NCBI RefSeq assembly: GCF_042660285.1 | Contig: NZ_JBHSTP010000003.1 | Span: 248,001-312,000, forward strand | Reading direction: 5' to 3' | Length of the DNA stretch: 64,000 nucleotides | Source of the DNA: Luethyella okanaganae | GTDB taxonomy: Bacteria; Actinomycetota; Actinomycetes; Actinomycetales; Microbacteriaceae | Part shown: positions 57,322 through 64,000 of the stretch, piece after piece | Position numbering within the stretch: the first letter of the stretch is position 1 | How the letters are laid out: each line of letters begins with the position of its first letter | Program-made: the position numbers and the translations under genes | Notes under the pieces: generated by a model | What the model was told of the DNA's origin: nothing | The model's input: the letters and a program-made list of their open reading frames with translations, nothing else | Databases searched by the model: none

Positions 57322-58224
57322 ATGGCTGTCACCGCTCCCGCTTTCGAGACCATCAAGCCGCCGGTGCGGCGCAACAAGCGCTACACCCAAGACCAGGTCC
57401 CCGTCGGCCGCGTCATCCTGCGCATGGCTGCGGGCTTGATCGTACTTCTCGTCTTCATCCTGCCGTACACGATCATGTTCTTCGGCTCGGTGAAGACGAA
57501 GTCTGAGATCCGCTCGGTGAATCCCACATACTTCCCCACGGAATGGCGCTGGGAGAACTACGTCACCATGTGGTCGACCCCTGAGACGCCACTGCCGCAG
57601 AACATGATCTCGACGATCGTGATCTCGGTGTTCGCGACCCTGCTCGTGCTGCTCGTGGCGCTCCCCGCCGCCTACTACACGGCGCGGTTCAGATTCCCCG
57701 GGCGCATGGTGTTCCTGTTCCTCGTGATCGTGACCCAGATGCTGCAGCCCGCCGTGCTCACCTCGGGGCTGTTCCGGGAATTCATCGCGCTCAACCTCGC
57801 AGACACCTGGCTGGCGATGATCCTCGTCAACGCGGCCTTCAACCTGTCGTTCGCGGTGTGGATCATGCACAGCTTCTTCGCTGGGGTGCCGAAAGAGATC
57901 GACGAGGCCGCGCAGATCGACGGCGCCGGTCGGTTCACGGTGCTGTTCACGATCAACCTGCCGCTCGTGTGGCCAGGTATCGTCACCGCGATTGTCTTCA
58001 CCTTCGTCGCATGCTGGAACGAGTTCGCGGCGTCGCTCATCATTCTCTCGACCGCGGGCAATCAGCCGCTCTCGGTGGCGCTGACCAAGTTCGTCGGCCA
58101 GTACGAGACGAGTTGGCAGTACGTCTTCGGGGTCTCGGTCGTGGCGATCATCCCCGTGGTGATCCTGTTCATGCTCATCGAGAAGCGTCTCGTCGGCGGC
58201 CTCACGGCAGGCAGTGTCAAGTAG
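57322..58224 (+). CDS. ABC sugar transporter permease (MalG-like)
   Basis: 300-aa CUT1 permease with six helices (MAAGLIVLLVFILPYTIMFF first). EAA motif EIDEAAQIDGAGRFTVLFTI (about 193-212). The end RLVGGLTAGSVK is the usual MalG-type C-terminus. RBS GGGAGG, ATG 57322. Last gene of the importer operon; a large inverted repeat follows at 58287-58367. Confidence 0.93.
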   Translation: MAVTAPAFETIKPPVRRNKRYTQDQVPVGRVILRMAAGLIVLLVFILPYTIMFFGSVKTKSEIRSVNPTYFPTEWRWENYVTMWSTPETPLPQNMISTIVISVFATLLVLLVALPAAYYTARFRFPGRMVFLFLVIVTQMLQPAVLTSGLFREFIALNLADTWLAMILVNAAFNLSFAVWIMHSFFAGVPKEIDEAAQIDGAGRFTVLFTINLPLVWPGIVTAIVFTFVACWNEFAASLIILSTAGNQPLSVALTKFVGQYETSWQYVFGVSVVAIIPVVILFMLIEKRLVGGLTAGSVK

Positions 58225-58286
58225 GGATCCGGTCCCTCTGTCTCGCGCATAATCTGTATCGCCCAGTAATCGCACGACTCCACCCA

Positions 58287-58367
58287 CCGGAGCGGAGGCC
58301 TTCGCGTGCAACGGAGGTGGATTCCGAGGAAAGTGGCCTCCTGTCGTTACGAAGGCCTCCACTCCGG
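58287..58367. terminator. Long inverted repeat between convergent genes
   Basis: Arms 58287-58304 (CCGGAGCGGAGGCCTTCG) and 58350-58367 (CGAAGGCCTCCACTCCGG) match at 17 of 18 positions (18 with wobble on the minus strand), separated by 45 nt. It lies between the rightward importer and the leftward DUF559 pseudogene. It may terminate both, or be a dispersed palindromic element. Confidence 0.55.
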
Positions 58368-58422
58368 CGGTGTACTCTCCGACCAGGGCGCTGGGTGGGC
58401 GCCGGCACAGGGAAGCCGGGGA

Positions 58423-59030
58423 TCAGGCAGCGCGATGCAAGCCCTGGGCGATCGCGCCGAGCACCTCTGCCTCGACGGTCTTCCACTCGAACAGGATCTG
58501 CTTGTAGTCGTAGCGGAAGACGGTGTATCCGCGCAGCACCAGACGCCGGTCGTCGCGTAGATCGCGACGTCGCTGTGCTGGCTCGGAATGGTAGTCGAAC
58601 CCGTCGATCTGAAGCACAAGACGATCCCCGATGAGTCCGTCGACGCGATGGCCGTCGATGACGACTTGCTGACGCACGGTGATGCCGAGACGGGCCAGTC
58701 GTGTGACGGGGATCGTTTCGATCCCCGAGTCGGACAGGCTGGAAAACTCGCGCGCCGCACGCGCTTCGAGCTCTCTGTGCGCAGCGGAAGCCGTGCCAGG
58801 TAGTCGGGACTGGCGAGTCCCTTGTTCTGTGCGGACTCCCAGACGACGAGCGCGTTCTCGAACGGCTGACAGTCGGCGATGCGTACGAGGATGCTCTCGA
58901 TCGGCTCGACGAGGGCGAAACGGTCTACCGCAAGAGGGGCGTGTCGGGCCACATGATCACCGGGAGGGATGCGTCCGGCATTGCTCCGCACCGCGAGGTG
59001 CCGGCTTCGCCGCCGAACCCCGCCGACCAC
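58423..59030 (-). pseudogene. Frameshifted DUF559/AbiEi-type endonuclease-like gene
   Basis: The upstream frame reads HVARHAPLAVDRFALVEPIE, LADCQ-like RIADCQPFENALVVWESAQN and LASPDYLARLPLR. Near 58740 the match moves to another frame: EFSSLSDSGIETIPVTRLAR, GITVRQQVVIDGHRVDGLIG and LVLQIDGFDYHSEPAQRRRD, ending at 58423. The second part is the Vsr-like DUF559 domain with the conserved DG/D and F/Y-H motifs. Such proteins usually carry an AbiEi-type helix-turn-helix at the N-terminus, which is missing here. A single-base shift plus the missing domain indicate an inactive gene. Confidence 0.7.
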
Positions 59031-59082
59031 GGCAAGGATCCTTACTGCGGAGCAAGGGTGGAAGGAAGCGGCGGGCAGCGAC

Positions 59083-59088
59083 TAAGCT
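59083..59088 (+). promoter_or_regulatory. -10 element TAAGCT of the glyA promoter
   Basis: TAAGCT is placed so that transcription would begin about 7 nt later, immediately before the ZTP riboswitch aptamer. Confidence 0.5.
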
Positions 59089-59091
59089 GAG

Positions 59092-59172
59092 CAAGTCGCA
59101 ACTGGCGTCGGATGGGTCACCATCGGGGAGCGACTGACACGGTTAGTGGCCGCACGCCTGGGCCACGACGAA
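59092..59172 (+). ncRNA. ZTP (pfl motif) riboswitch
   Basis: Conserved ZTP/ZMP riboswitch segments occur in the right order and spacing: AACTGGCG (59100-59107), CACCATCGGGGAGCG (59119-59132) and CGCCTGGGC (59155-59163), corresponding to consensus GACUGGCG, CCnnnGGGGAGC and CGCCUGGGC. ZTP accumulates when 10-formyl-THF runs short, and the riboswitch then raises expression of one-carbon genes. It lies directly before glyA (followed by folD), classic targets. A hairpin at 59174-59196 is the probable expression platform. Confidence 0.88.
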
Positions 59173-59173
59173 C

Positions 59174-59196
59174 CGCCTCGCAGAAGCTGCGGGGCG
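59174..59196 (+). terminator. Putative expression-platform hairpin of the ZTP riboswitch
   Basis: CGCCTCGCAG-AAG-CTGCGGGGCG: 10 pairs including one wobble, starting 11 nt after the aptamer's CGCCTGGGC. No U-tract, so termination or structural switching is not settled. Confidence 0.5.
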
Positions 59197-59255
59197 TGCT
59201 GCAAGCATCCGCTCGTCCACCGTTCATGTCCGAACCCTTCACGCAGGAGTCGCCA

Positions 59256-60539
59256 GTGTCTGACCGCCTTCCCTCCACCTTCAACGAACCGCTCGAGGTC
59301 GTCGACCCCGAGATCGCCGCCGTGCTCGAACAGGAGCTCGGCCGCCAGCGCGACTATCTCGAGATGATCGCGAGCGAGAACTTCGTGCCGCGCTCGGTGC
59401 TGCAGTCGCAGGGCTCCGTGCTGACCAACAAGTACGCGGAGGGTTACCCCGGTCGCAGGTACTACGGCGGATGCGAGTTCGTCGACGTGGCCGAGTCCCT
59501 CGCGATCGAGCGAGCCAAGAGCCTCTTCGGCGCCGAGTACGCCAACGTCCAACCGCACTCGGGCGCGACGGCGAACGCCGCCGTGCTCTCCGCCATCGCG
59601 AACCCCGGCGACACCATCCTCGGCCTCGAGCTCGCCCACGGCGGCCACCTCACCCACGGCATGAAGCTCAACTTCTCGGGCAAGCTCTACAACGCCGTGT
59701 CATACGGCGTTCATCCCGAGACCTTTCTCGTCGACATGGATGTCGTGCGCGACAAGGCGCTCGAGCACAAGCCGCAGGTGATCATCGCCGGCTGGTCGGC
59801 CTACCCGCGCCACCTGGACTTCGCGGCCTTCCGCGCGATCGCCGACGAGGTCGGTGCCAAACTCTGGGTCGACATGGCGCACTTCGCCGGTCTCGTAGCC
59901 GCGGGTCTGCACCCGAGCCCGGTCCCCCTCGCCGACGTCGTGTCGACGACCGTGCACAAGACGTTGTCAGGTCCCCGCTCCGGTCTCATCGTCTCCCGCG
60001 ACACGGAACTCGCCAAGAAGCTCAACTCGAATGTCTTCCCCGGCCAGCAGGGTGGCCCGCTCATGCACGTCATCGCAGCCAAGGCGACCGCCTTCAAGAT
60101 CGCCGCGTCGCCCGAGTTCAAGGACCGTCAGGAGCGCACCCTGCGCGGAGCCCGCATCCTCGCCGAGCGTCTCACCGCCGACGACTCGCGTGCCGCGGGC
60201 GTCGACGTGCTCACGGGTGGCACCGACGTGCACCTTGTGCTCGCCGACCTGCGCAACTCTCCGATCGACGGACAGCAGGCCGAAGACGCGTTGCACGAGG
60301 TGAACATCACGGTCAACCGCAACGCGGTGCCCTTCGACCCCCGCCCGCCGATGGTCACCTCGGGTCTGCGCATCGGCACACCGGCGCTCGCCACCCGCGG
60401 CTTCGGCGACGAGGAGTTCGCGATCGTGGCCGACGTCGTCGCCGAGACCCTCAAGCCCGGTGCGGATATCGTGGCGCTGCGCACGCGCGTCAAGGCCCTC
60501 ACCGAGGCATTCCCGCTCTACCCCGGATTGCAGCAGTAG
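59256..60539 (+). CDS. glyA: Serine hydroxymethyltransferase
   Basis: PLP enzyme that converts serine and THF to glycine and 5,10-methylene-THF, the main source of one-carbon units. 427 aa. Motifs: LEMIASENFVPRSVLQSQGS, YAEGYPGRRYYGGCE, AHGGHLTHG, VDMAHFAGLVAAG and the PLP lysine in STTVHKTLSGPRSGLI. GTG 59256 is chosen because CAGGAG lies 6 nt upstream and MSDRLPSTF suits family starts; ATG 59226 in frame is possible. It is preceded by a ZTP riboswitch and followed by folD. Confidence 0.96.
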   Translation: MSDRLPSTFNEPLEVVDPEIAAVLEQELGRQRDYLEMIASENFVPRSVLQSQGSVLTNKYAEGYPGRRYYGGCEFVDVAESLAIERAKSLFGAEYANVQPHSGATANAAVLSAIANPGDTILGLELAHGGHLTHGMKLNFSGKLYNAVSYGVHPETFLVDMDVVRDKALEHKPQVIIAGWSAYPRHLDFAAFRAIADEVGAKLWVDMAHFAGLVAAGLHPSPVPLADVVSTTVHKTLSGPRSGLIVSRDTELAKKLNSNVFPGQQGGPLMHVIAAKATAFKIAASPEFKDRQERTLRGARILAERLTADDSRAAGVDVLTGGTDVHLVLADLRNSPIDGQQAEDALHEVNITVNRNAVPFDPRPPMVTSGLRIGTPALATRGFGDEEFAIVADVVAETLKPGADIVALRTRVKALTEAFPLYPGLQQ

Positions 60540-60551
60540 TCTCCGCTCCCC

Positions 60552-60571
60552 GGCCGGGCATCCATCCGGCC
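60552..60571 (+). terminator. Stem-loop after glyA
   Basis: GGCCGG-N8-CCGGCC, a 6-bp perfect stem 12 nt after the glyA stop. Partial terminator at most, since folD follows in the same direction after ~180 nt. Confidence 0.4.
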
Positions 60572-60732
60572 AACCGCCTGTCCTCCTCGTCGTCTGCGGC
60601 ATCGTATGCCGTTGTGGGCCCCGGCAGCGCATCGTCCTCGATCCAGGACGGCGCATATCGGGTGAGTCTCCGCAACGGGATACGGGGCGGCGAAAGGACG
60701 AGGATCATGGGACGCAAAGAAAGGTTTGACTC

Positions 60733-61617
60733 ATGACGGCCATCACACTCGACGGGATCGCCACGGCATCCGCGATCAAGAGCGAGCTCGCCGACCGGAT
60801 CGGGGCGCTCCGCTCGCAGGGGATCGTTCCGGGGCTGGGAACGCTGCTCGTCGGCGACGATCCCGGCTCGCGCAGTTATGTCGCGGGCAAGCACCGCGAC
60901 TGCGCAGAGGTCGGCATCGAATCGATCCGCATCGATCTGCCGTCGTCGGCGACCTCCGCCGACGTGCGTGCGGCGATCGCCGATCTCAACCGGGCGCAGG
61001 AGGTGACCGGTTACATCATCCAGTTGCCGCTGCCGGCGGGCCACAACGAGAACGCGATGCTCGAGCTCATCGACCCCGCGAAGGACGCGGACGGGCTGCA
61101 CCCGACGAACCTCGGTCGCCTCGTGCTCGGAGTCGAAGGCGCCATGGACTCGCCGTTGCCGTGCACGCCGGCCGGGATCGTCGAGTTGCTGCACCGTTAC
61201 GAGGTGCCGATGCGCGGACGCCACGTCGTCGTCGTCGGCCGAGGCCTGACGGTCGGCCGGCCGCTCGGACTGCTGTTCACGCGCAAGGGAATCGACGCGA
61301 CGGTCACACTGACCCACTCGCGAACGGTCGATCTCGCCGCAGAGGTGCGCCGGGCCGACATCGTGGTCGCCGCCGTCGGCGTTCCGCACCTCATTCAGGC
61401 CGGCTGGATCAAGCCCGGTGCGGCTGTGCTCGACGTCGGCATCACCCGGGTGCAGGACGAGGAGACTGGCAAGAGCAGGCTCACCGGCGACGTGCATCCG
61501 GAGGTGGCATCCGTCGCCGGGCACCTCTCGCCGAACCCCGGCGGCGTCGGGCCGATGACGCGGGCCATGCTGCTGAGCAATGTCGTGATCGCGGCGGAGC
61601 GTCGACTGCGCGGCTAG
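60733..61617 (+). CDS. folD: Methylenetetrahydrofolate dehydrogenase / methenyl-THF cyclohydrolase
   Basis: Bifunctional enzyme making 10-formyl-THF from methylene-THF, downstream of GlyA and upstream of PurN and PurH demands. 294 aa. Motifs: VGDDPGSRSYVAGKHRDCAE with the catalytic Lys, GYIIQLPLPAGHNE, DPAKDADGLHP, PCTPAGIVELL, VVVVGRGLTVGRPLGLLFT (NADP fold) and HLSPNPGGVGPMTRAML. RBS AAAGG, ATG 60733. Nearby glyA and the ZTP riboswitch make a one-carbon unit; a weak hairpin separates them. Confidence 0.96.
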   Translation: MTAITLDGIATASAIKSELADRIGALRSQGIVPGLGTLLVGDDPGSRSYVAGKHRDCAEVGIESIRIDLPSSATSADVRAAIADLNRAQEVTGYIIQLPLPAGHNENAMLELIDPAKDADGLHPTNLGRLVLGVEGAMDSPLPCTPAGIVELLHRYEVPMRGRHVVVVGRGLTVGRPLGLLFTRKGIDATVTLTHSRTVDLAAEVRRADIVVAAVGVPHLIQAGWIKPGAAVLDVGITRVQDEETGKSRLTGDVHPEVASVAGHLSPNPGGVGPMTRAMLLSNVVIAAERRLRG

Positions 61618-61678
61618 GATGCTCATCCCGACTCTGTGCCGAAGGCGAGCGGATTCCGGTGGGATGCACGGCGGAAGA

Positions 61679-61705
61679 GGGGCCGATGGTGGAGCCATCG
61701 GCCCC
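61679..61705. terminator. Bidirectional terminator between folD and the CDF exporter
   Basis: Perfect 11-bp stem GGGGCCGATGG / CCATCGGCCCC with a 5-nt loop, 61 nt after folD and 65 nt beyond the stop of the convergent exporter gene. Confidence 0.8.
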
Positions 61706-61769
61706 GGCGACAACGCCGCGGACCATCGGAAGGCACCCCGCACAGCCGGTGCCGAGCCGGAAGACACAC

Positions 61770-62504
61770 TTAGTGCTGTCCGTGGTGCGCGTGTTCACGC
61801 TCATCGTCTTCGAGCAGGATGCCGGCGGGGGTGGCGCAGCTGTCGCCACGCCAGGCCTCGACGCCCTCGCGCACGGCGAAGACCGCGATGACCAGTGCCG
61901 CGACCGCATCGGCGAAGGCCCAGCCGAACAGCGAGTTCAGCAGCAGCCCGAGCAGCACCGCGACGGAGAGGTAGCCGCAGAGCAACGTCTGCTTCGAGTC
62001 GGCGACGACGGTTGCCGAGCCGAGCTCTCGGCCCGTGTGACGTTCGAACCACGACAGCAGCGGCATGATGACGACGCTCAGCGCGGTCAACGCGATTCCG
62101 ATCGGACTGTGCTCCGGCGTGAGGGCCCCTGAGAGCGTGAGCGCCGCATTAGCGGCGAGGTAGGCGGCGAGGGCGAAGAACGCGAGCGAGATCGCGCGTA
62201 GGGTGGCCTGTTCGTAGCGCTCTGGATCCGTGCGGGAGAACTGCCAGGCGACGGCGACGGCCGAGGCCACTTCGATGAGCGAGTCCAGCCCGAAGCCGAT
62301 CAGCGCGGATGAGGATGCCGCGCCACCGGCTGCGATGGCCACGACCGCTTCGATGAGGTTGTAGGCGATCGTGATCGAGACGATCCAACGCACGCGCCGG
62401 TGCAACTGGGTGCGCCGTTCCGTGGTGAGCACGCTCGCCGGGGGCTGAGTCGGCGTGTCTGTCGGTCTGTCCACCGGTGTGTTGCCGGACCGTTGCTCGT
62501 TCAC
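61770..62504 (-). CDS. Cation diffusion facilitator (CDF) family metal exporter
   Basis: 244-aa membrane protein with six helices. Helix 1-2 IVSITIAYNLIEAVVAIAAG and SSSALIGFGLDSLIEVASAV contain the CDF metal site (Asp in GFGLDSLIE). A second site is ADSKQTLLCGYLSVAVLLGL, and FADAVAALVIAVFAVREGVE is the last helix. A His-rich end (EREHAHHGQH) may bind metal. GTG 62504 overlaps the stop of the CmtR-like sensor (GTGA), so the sensor controls it, probably exporting Cd, Pb or Zn. The large C-terminal cytoplasmic domain of many CDF proteins is absent. Confidence 0.88.
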   Translation of the reverse strand: MNEQRSGNTPVDRPTDTPTQPPASVLTTERRTQLHRRVRWIVSITIAYNLIEAVVAIAAGGAASSSALIGFGLDSLIEVASAVAVAWQFSRTDPERYEQATLRAISLAFFALAAYLAANAALTLSGALTPEHSPIGIALTALSVVIMPLLSWFERHTGRELGSATVVADSKQTLLCGYLSVAVLLGLLLNSLFGWAFADAVAALVIAVFAVREGVEAWRGDSCATPAGILLEDDEREHAHHGQH

Positions 62505-62851
62505 GGGGCGTCGCAGCAGCCGGCGACGGCGCACGCCTCGTCGAGGCAGGAGCCGGACTCCTCGACCGTGAGCACGACCTCGAGAAGCGTGGTGAGCGCA
62601 TTCGAGATGTGCGGGTCCGAGATCTCGTAGCGGGTCTGCCGACCGGCATGTTCGGTTACCACGATGCCGCAATCCCGCAGGCAGGCGAGATGGTTCGAGA
62701 CGTTCTGACGAGTGAGGGCGAGCGCATCCGCGAGTTCCGAGGGATAGCCGGGTTCGTCGAGCAGCGCCATGAGGATGCGGGAGCGAGTGGGATCCGCCAT
62801 GGCGCGACCGAGACGGTTCATGACGTCGAGGCGGGAATCGGTGATGGGCAC
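62501..62851 (-). CDS. cmtR: ArsR-family metal sensor, CmtR-like
   Basis: 116-aa ArsR/SmtB winged-helix repressor. MNRLGRAMADPTRSRILMAL (about 11-30) and the recognition helix in LTRQNVSNHLACLRDCGIVV. The two Cys in LACLRDCG correspond to Cys57 and Cys61 of M. tuberculosis CmtR, and the C-terminal SGSCLDEACAVAGCC can supply the third ligand (Cys102). These are the Cd(II)/Pb(II) ligands of CmtR. GTG start at 62851. A palindrome TACAG-N6-CTGTA just upstream is the likely operator. Metal-induced release would turn on the downstream CDF exporter. Confidence 0.88.
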   Translation of the reverse strand: MPITDSRLDVMNRLGRAMADPTRSRILMALLDEPGYPSELADALALTRQNVSNHLACLRDCGIVVTEHAGRQTRYEISDPHISNALTTLLEVVLTVEESGSCLDEACAVAGCCDAP

Positions 62852-62861
62852 GACCCCATAG

Positions 62862-62877
62862 TACAGCGTTCACTGTA
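62862..62877 (-). promoter_or_regulatory. Candidate CmtR operator
   Basis: TACAGCGTTCACTGTA, perfect 5-bp arms (TACAG/CTGTA) around 6 nt, 11 nt upstream of the cmtR start. Confidence 0.6.
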
Positions 62878-62940
62878 TTAATAGTGACCCATTAATAGTG
62901 ATCCGACTTAATAGTGATCCGACATTAGTGGTGGTCCGAC
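62878..62940. repeat. Short tandem repeats upstream of cmtR
   Basis: Four units of 14-17 bp. Two are identical (TTAATAGTGATCCGAC at 62892-62907 and 62908-62923), flanked by degenerate copies TTAATAGTGACCCA (62878) and ATTAGTGGTGGTCCGAC (62924). Confidence 0.85.
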
Positions 62941-63056
62941 GCCGGACCGGCCCCACTGAGTGGGCTTCCTCAGCCGATTGTGCCCACTGATAGAGCCCTG
63001 CCGACCGAGCGCATACGCGCCGACCGAGCGCATCCCGCATCTCCGATAGCGACCCC

Positions 63057-63074
63057 GCTGATCGAGCCTGTCGA
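63057..63074. repeat. 18-bp intergenic repeat GCTGATCGAGCCTGTCGA, copy 2
   Basis: Identical to 4015-4032. A GC hairpin (GGCCCGAGGG ... CCCTCCGGGCC, 63089-63119) follows closely. The interval 62941-63157 otherwise shows nothing. Confidence 0.6.
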
Positions 63075-63157
63075 AGTCAACGCCCGCCGGCCCGAGGGAT
63101 GCGAGCCCCCTCCGGGCCATCAGTTGCCTTCGCCCGTCGTCGCGCATCGCACTCTCG

Positions 63158-63328
63158 TTGTATGGATTGGCTGCCGTCGGTTGTTTTCTCCTGTTGATCG
63201 ATTACAGCATCACCGCCTTCATGAAGACGACGGTCATGATCGGACTCGCCTTAGTCGGATCGATTGTCTTCGCAATCCTGAGCGTGAAGGCGACCGTCCA
63301 TTCCGACGAAGAGAAAGAACCGAACTAG
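63158..63328 (+). CDS. Possible small two-helix membrane protein
   Basis: A frame open through 63158-63328 encodes two hydrophobic helices (LYGLAAVGCFLLLIDYSITA and MIGLALVGSIVFAILSVKAT) and an acidic-basic tail DEEKEPN. Possible starts are TTG 63158 or ATG 63221, neither with a good RBS. The regular helix pattern suggests a real or recently lost small protein; no family recognised. Confidence 0.4.
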   Translation: MYGLAAVGCFLLLIDYSITAFMKTTVMIGLALVGSIVFAILSVKATVHSDEEKEPN

Positions 63329-63463
63329 CTTCGGGCGGTCCTGCGGGAGATGGCGAGCGATAGTTGCTGCTCCCTCCCTCAGACTTCTGGTCGTAGAGGG
63401 CGACGAATCGTCGAAAGGGCTCGAGGCGGGATGCGATGCCGCCGGACGACGAGATGCCACTGG

Positions 63464-63512
63464 CCGACCGTGGTCTTCAGCCGACCGTGGTCTTCAGTCG
63501 ACCGTGGTCGCG
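63464..63512. repeat. Tandem repeats of the gamma-carbonic-anhydrase stop region
   Basis: CCGACCGTGGTCTTCAG at 63464-63480 and 63481-63497, then a partial copy TCGACCGTGGTC at 63498. On the minus strand the unit contains the last codons and TGA of the gene ending at 63494. Confidence 0.85.
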
Positions 63513-64000
63513 TGCAACTCGGCGAGCCGCAGATATGACTCCGCATTGTTCCGGATGCCAACGCGCTCCTCGTCTGTGAGTGCGCGACGCACCTTCGCGG
63601 GCACCCCGGCGACGAGCGATCCCGGCGGGACGACCGTTCCCTCGAGCAGGACCGCTCCTGCCGCCACGAGCGAGCCTGCGCCGACGACCGCACCGTTCAG
63701 CACCGTCGAGGCCATGCCGACGAGGCAGTCGTCCTCGATCGTGCATCCGTGCAGCACGGCCCCGTGCCCCACCGAGACATTGCGCCCGACCGTCACGGGA
63801 AACCCCGCGTCGACGTGAGCCGAGACGTTGTCCTGCAGATTGGACGATTCGCCGATCGTGATCGGCTCCTGCTCGGCGCGCAGGACCGCGTTGTACCAGA
63901 CGCTCGCGCCCTCGGCGAGGGTCACCCGGCCGACGAGCACGGCGCCGGCCGCGACGAAGGCCGAGTCCGCGACATCCGGGGCGGGGATGTCGTGCAGAGT
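63494..64000 (-). CDS. Gamma-carbonic-anhydrase-like hexapeptide protein (5' end outside window)
   Basis: 168 residues visible; the frame is open to the right edge (TLHDIPAPDVADSAFVAAGA is the first part). Left-handed beta-helix with hexapeptide repeats: VTLAEGASVWYNAVLRAEQE, IGESSNLQDNVSAHVDAGFP, VTVGRNVSVGHGAVLHGCTI, VGMASTVLNGAVVGAGSLVA. The His of DNVSAHVDAG and GHGAVLHGC correspond to zinc ligands of gamma-class carbonic anhydrases (YrdA/CaiE type), so a metal site is likely. The C-terminal helix ends LRLAELHATTVD. Enzyme activity is uncertain, as many YrdA-like proteins have none measured. Confidence 0.88.
   Translation of the reverse strand, partial: TLHDIPAPDVADSAFVAAGAVLVGRVTLAEGASVWYNAVLRAEQEPITIGESSNLQDNVSAHVDAGFPVTVGRNVSVGHGAVLHGCTIEDDCLVGMASTVLNGAVVGAGSLVAAGAVLLEGTVVPPGSLVAGVPAKVRRALTDEERVGIRNNAESYLRLAELHATTVD

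Noticed and set aside
60540..60732. Second ZTP or folate riboswitch before folD
   Set aside because: The AACTGGCG, GGGGAGC and CGCCTGGGC blocks found before glyA are absent; only a short hairpin is present.
61770..62873. Single 367-aa frame covering both the CDF exporter and the metal sensor region
   Set aside because: Its first 120 residues are an out-of-frame reading of cmtR; the exporter starts at GTG 62504 overlapping the cmtR stop.
1..64000. tRNA, rRNA, prophage or integrase genes
   Set aside because: No tRNA arm patterns, rRNA segments, phage structural genes or site-specific recombinase motifs were recognised.

Overview
The window is high-GC DNA with dense genes, frequent GTG and TTG starts, many 4-nt ATGA/GTGA stop-start overlaps and -10 elements of the form TAGNCT. 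Gene content and order (pcrA then sucCD; a PerM-like membrane protein then purN-purH; dimeric TTG-start icd; CUT1 sugar importers without their own ATPase) point to an actinobacterium, most likely a member of the Microbacteriaceae. That family-level placement is inference; no rRNA or tRNA gene was seen.

Layout. 1-5.0 kb: 3' part of pcrA, a broken cstA, sucC-sucD. 5.0-7.3 kb: remains of an aromatic-acid catabolic locus (5' fragment of a flavin hydroxylase, intact MHS-type transporter, divergent 5' fragment of a fumarylacetoacetate-hydrolase-family gene). 7.5-12.4 kb: two membrane proteins, then purN-purH; PurH carries an Asp-rich tandem-repeat linker. 12.6-15 kb: amino-acid dehydrogenase and a membrane-anchored dimethylargininase. 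15-19.2 kb: heterodimeric ABC exporter with a leader ORF and hairpins in its 5' region. 19.4-24.6 kb: lipoprotein, alkyltransferase-like protein, acetyltransferase, icd, metal P-type ATPase. 24.7-28.8 kb: amino-sugar locus (ROK repressor, GH3, nagB) from which an ABC importer and most of a ROK kinase have been deleted. 29-30.8 kb: TetR and a small membrane-transport operon. 31.2-39.9 kb: LacI-controlled polysaccharide locus (secreted glycosidase, FAD oxidoreductase, ABC importer, remnant of a GH13 gene) with three copies of an 18-bp operator. 40-48.8 kb: PadR/HAAS pair, nagA, purU, MFS, LtrA, and a sigma factor fused to a zinc-finger anti-sigma domain and membrane segments. 49-58.2 kb: what looks like a complete N-acetylgalactosamine pathway (deacetylase, AgaS-type isomerase, ROK kinase, PfkB kinase, class II aldolase, DeoR regulator, ABC importer). 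58.4-64 kb: frameshifted DUF559 gene, a ZTP riboswitch in front of glyA, folD, CmtR-like sensor with a CDF exporter, and the 3' part of a gamma-carbonic-anhydrase-type gene.

Two themes link the genes. One-carbon and purine metabolism recurs (purN, purH, purU, glyA, folD, ZTP riboswitch). Carbohydrate import and amino-sugar breakdown dominates the rest. The most unusual feature is a series of deletion scars: at least six catabolic or transport genes survive only as short 5' ends, sometimes joined to their own or a neighbour's 3' end, which suggests recent or continuing loss of catabolic genes by deletion.
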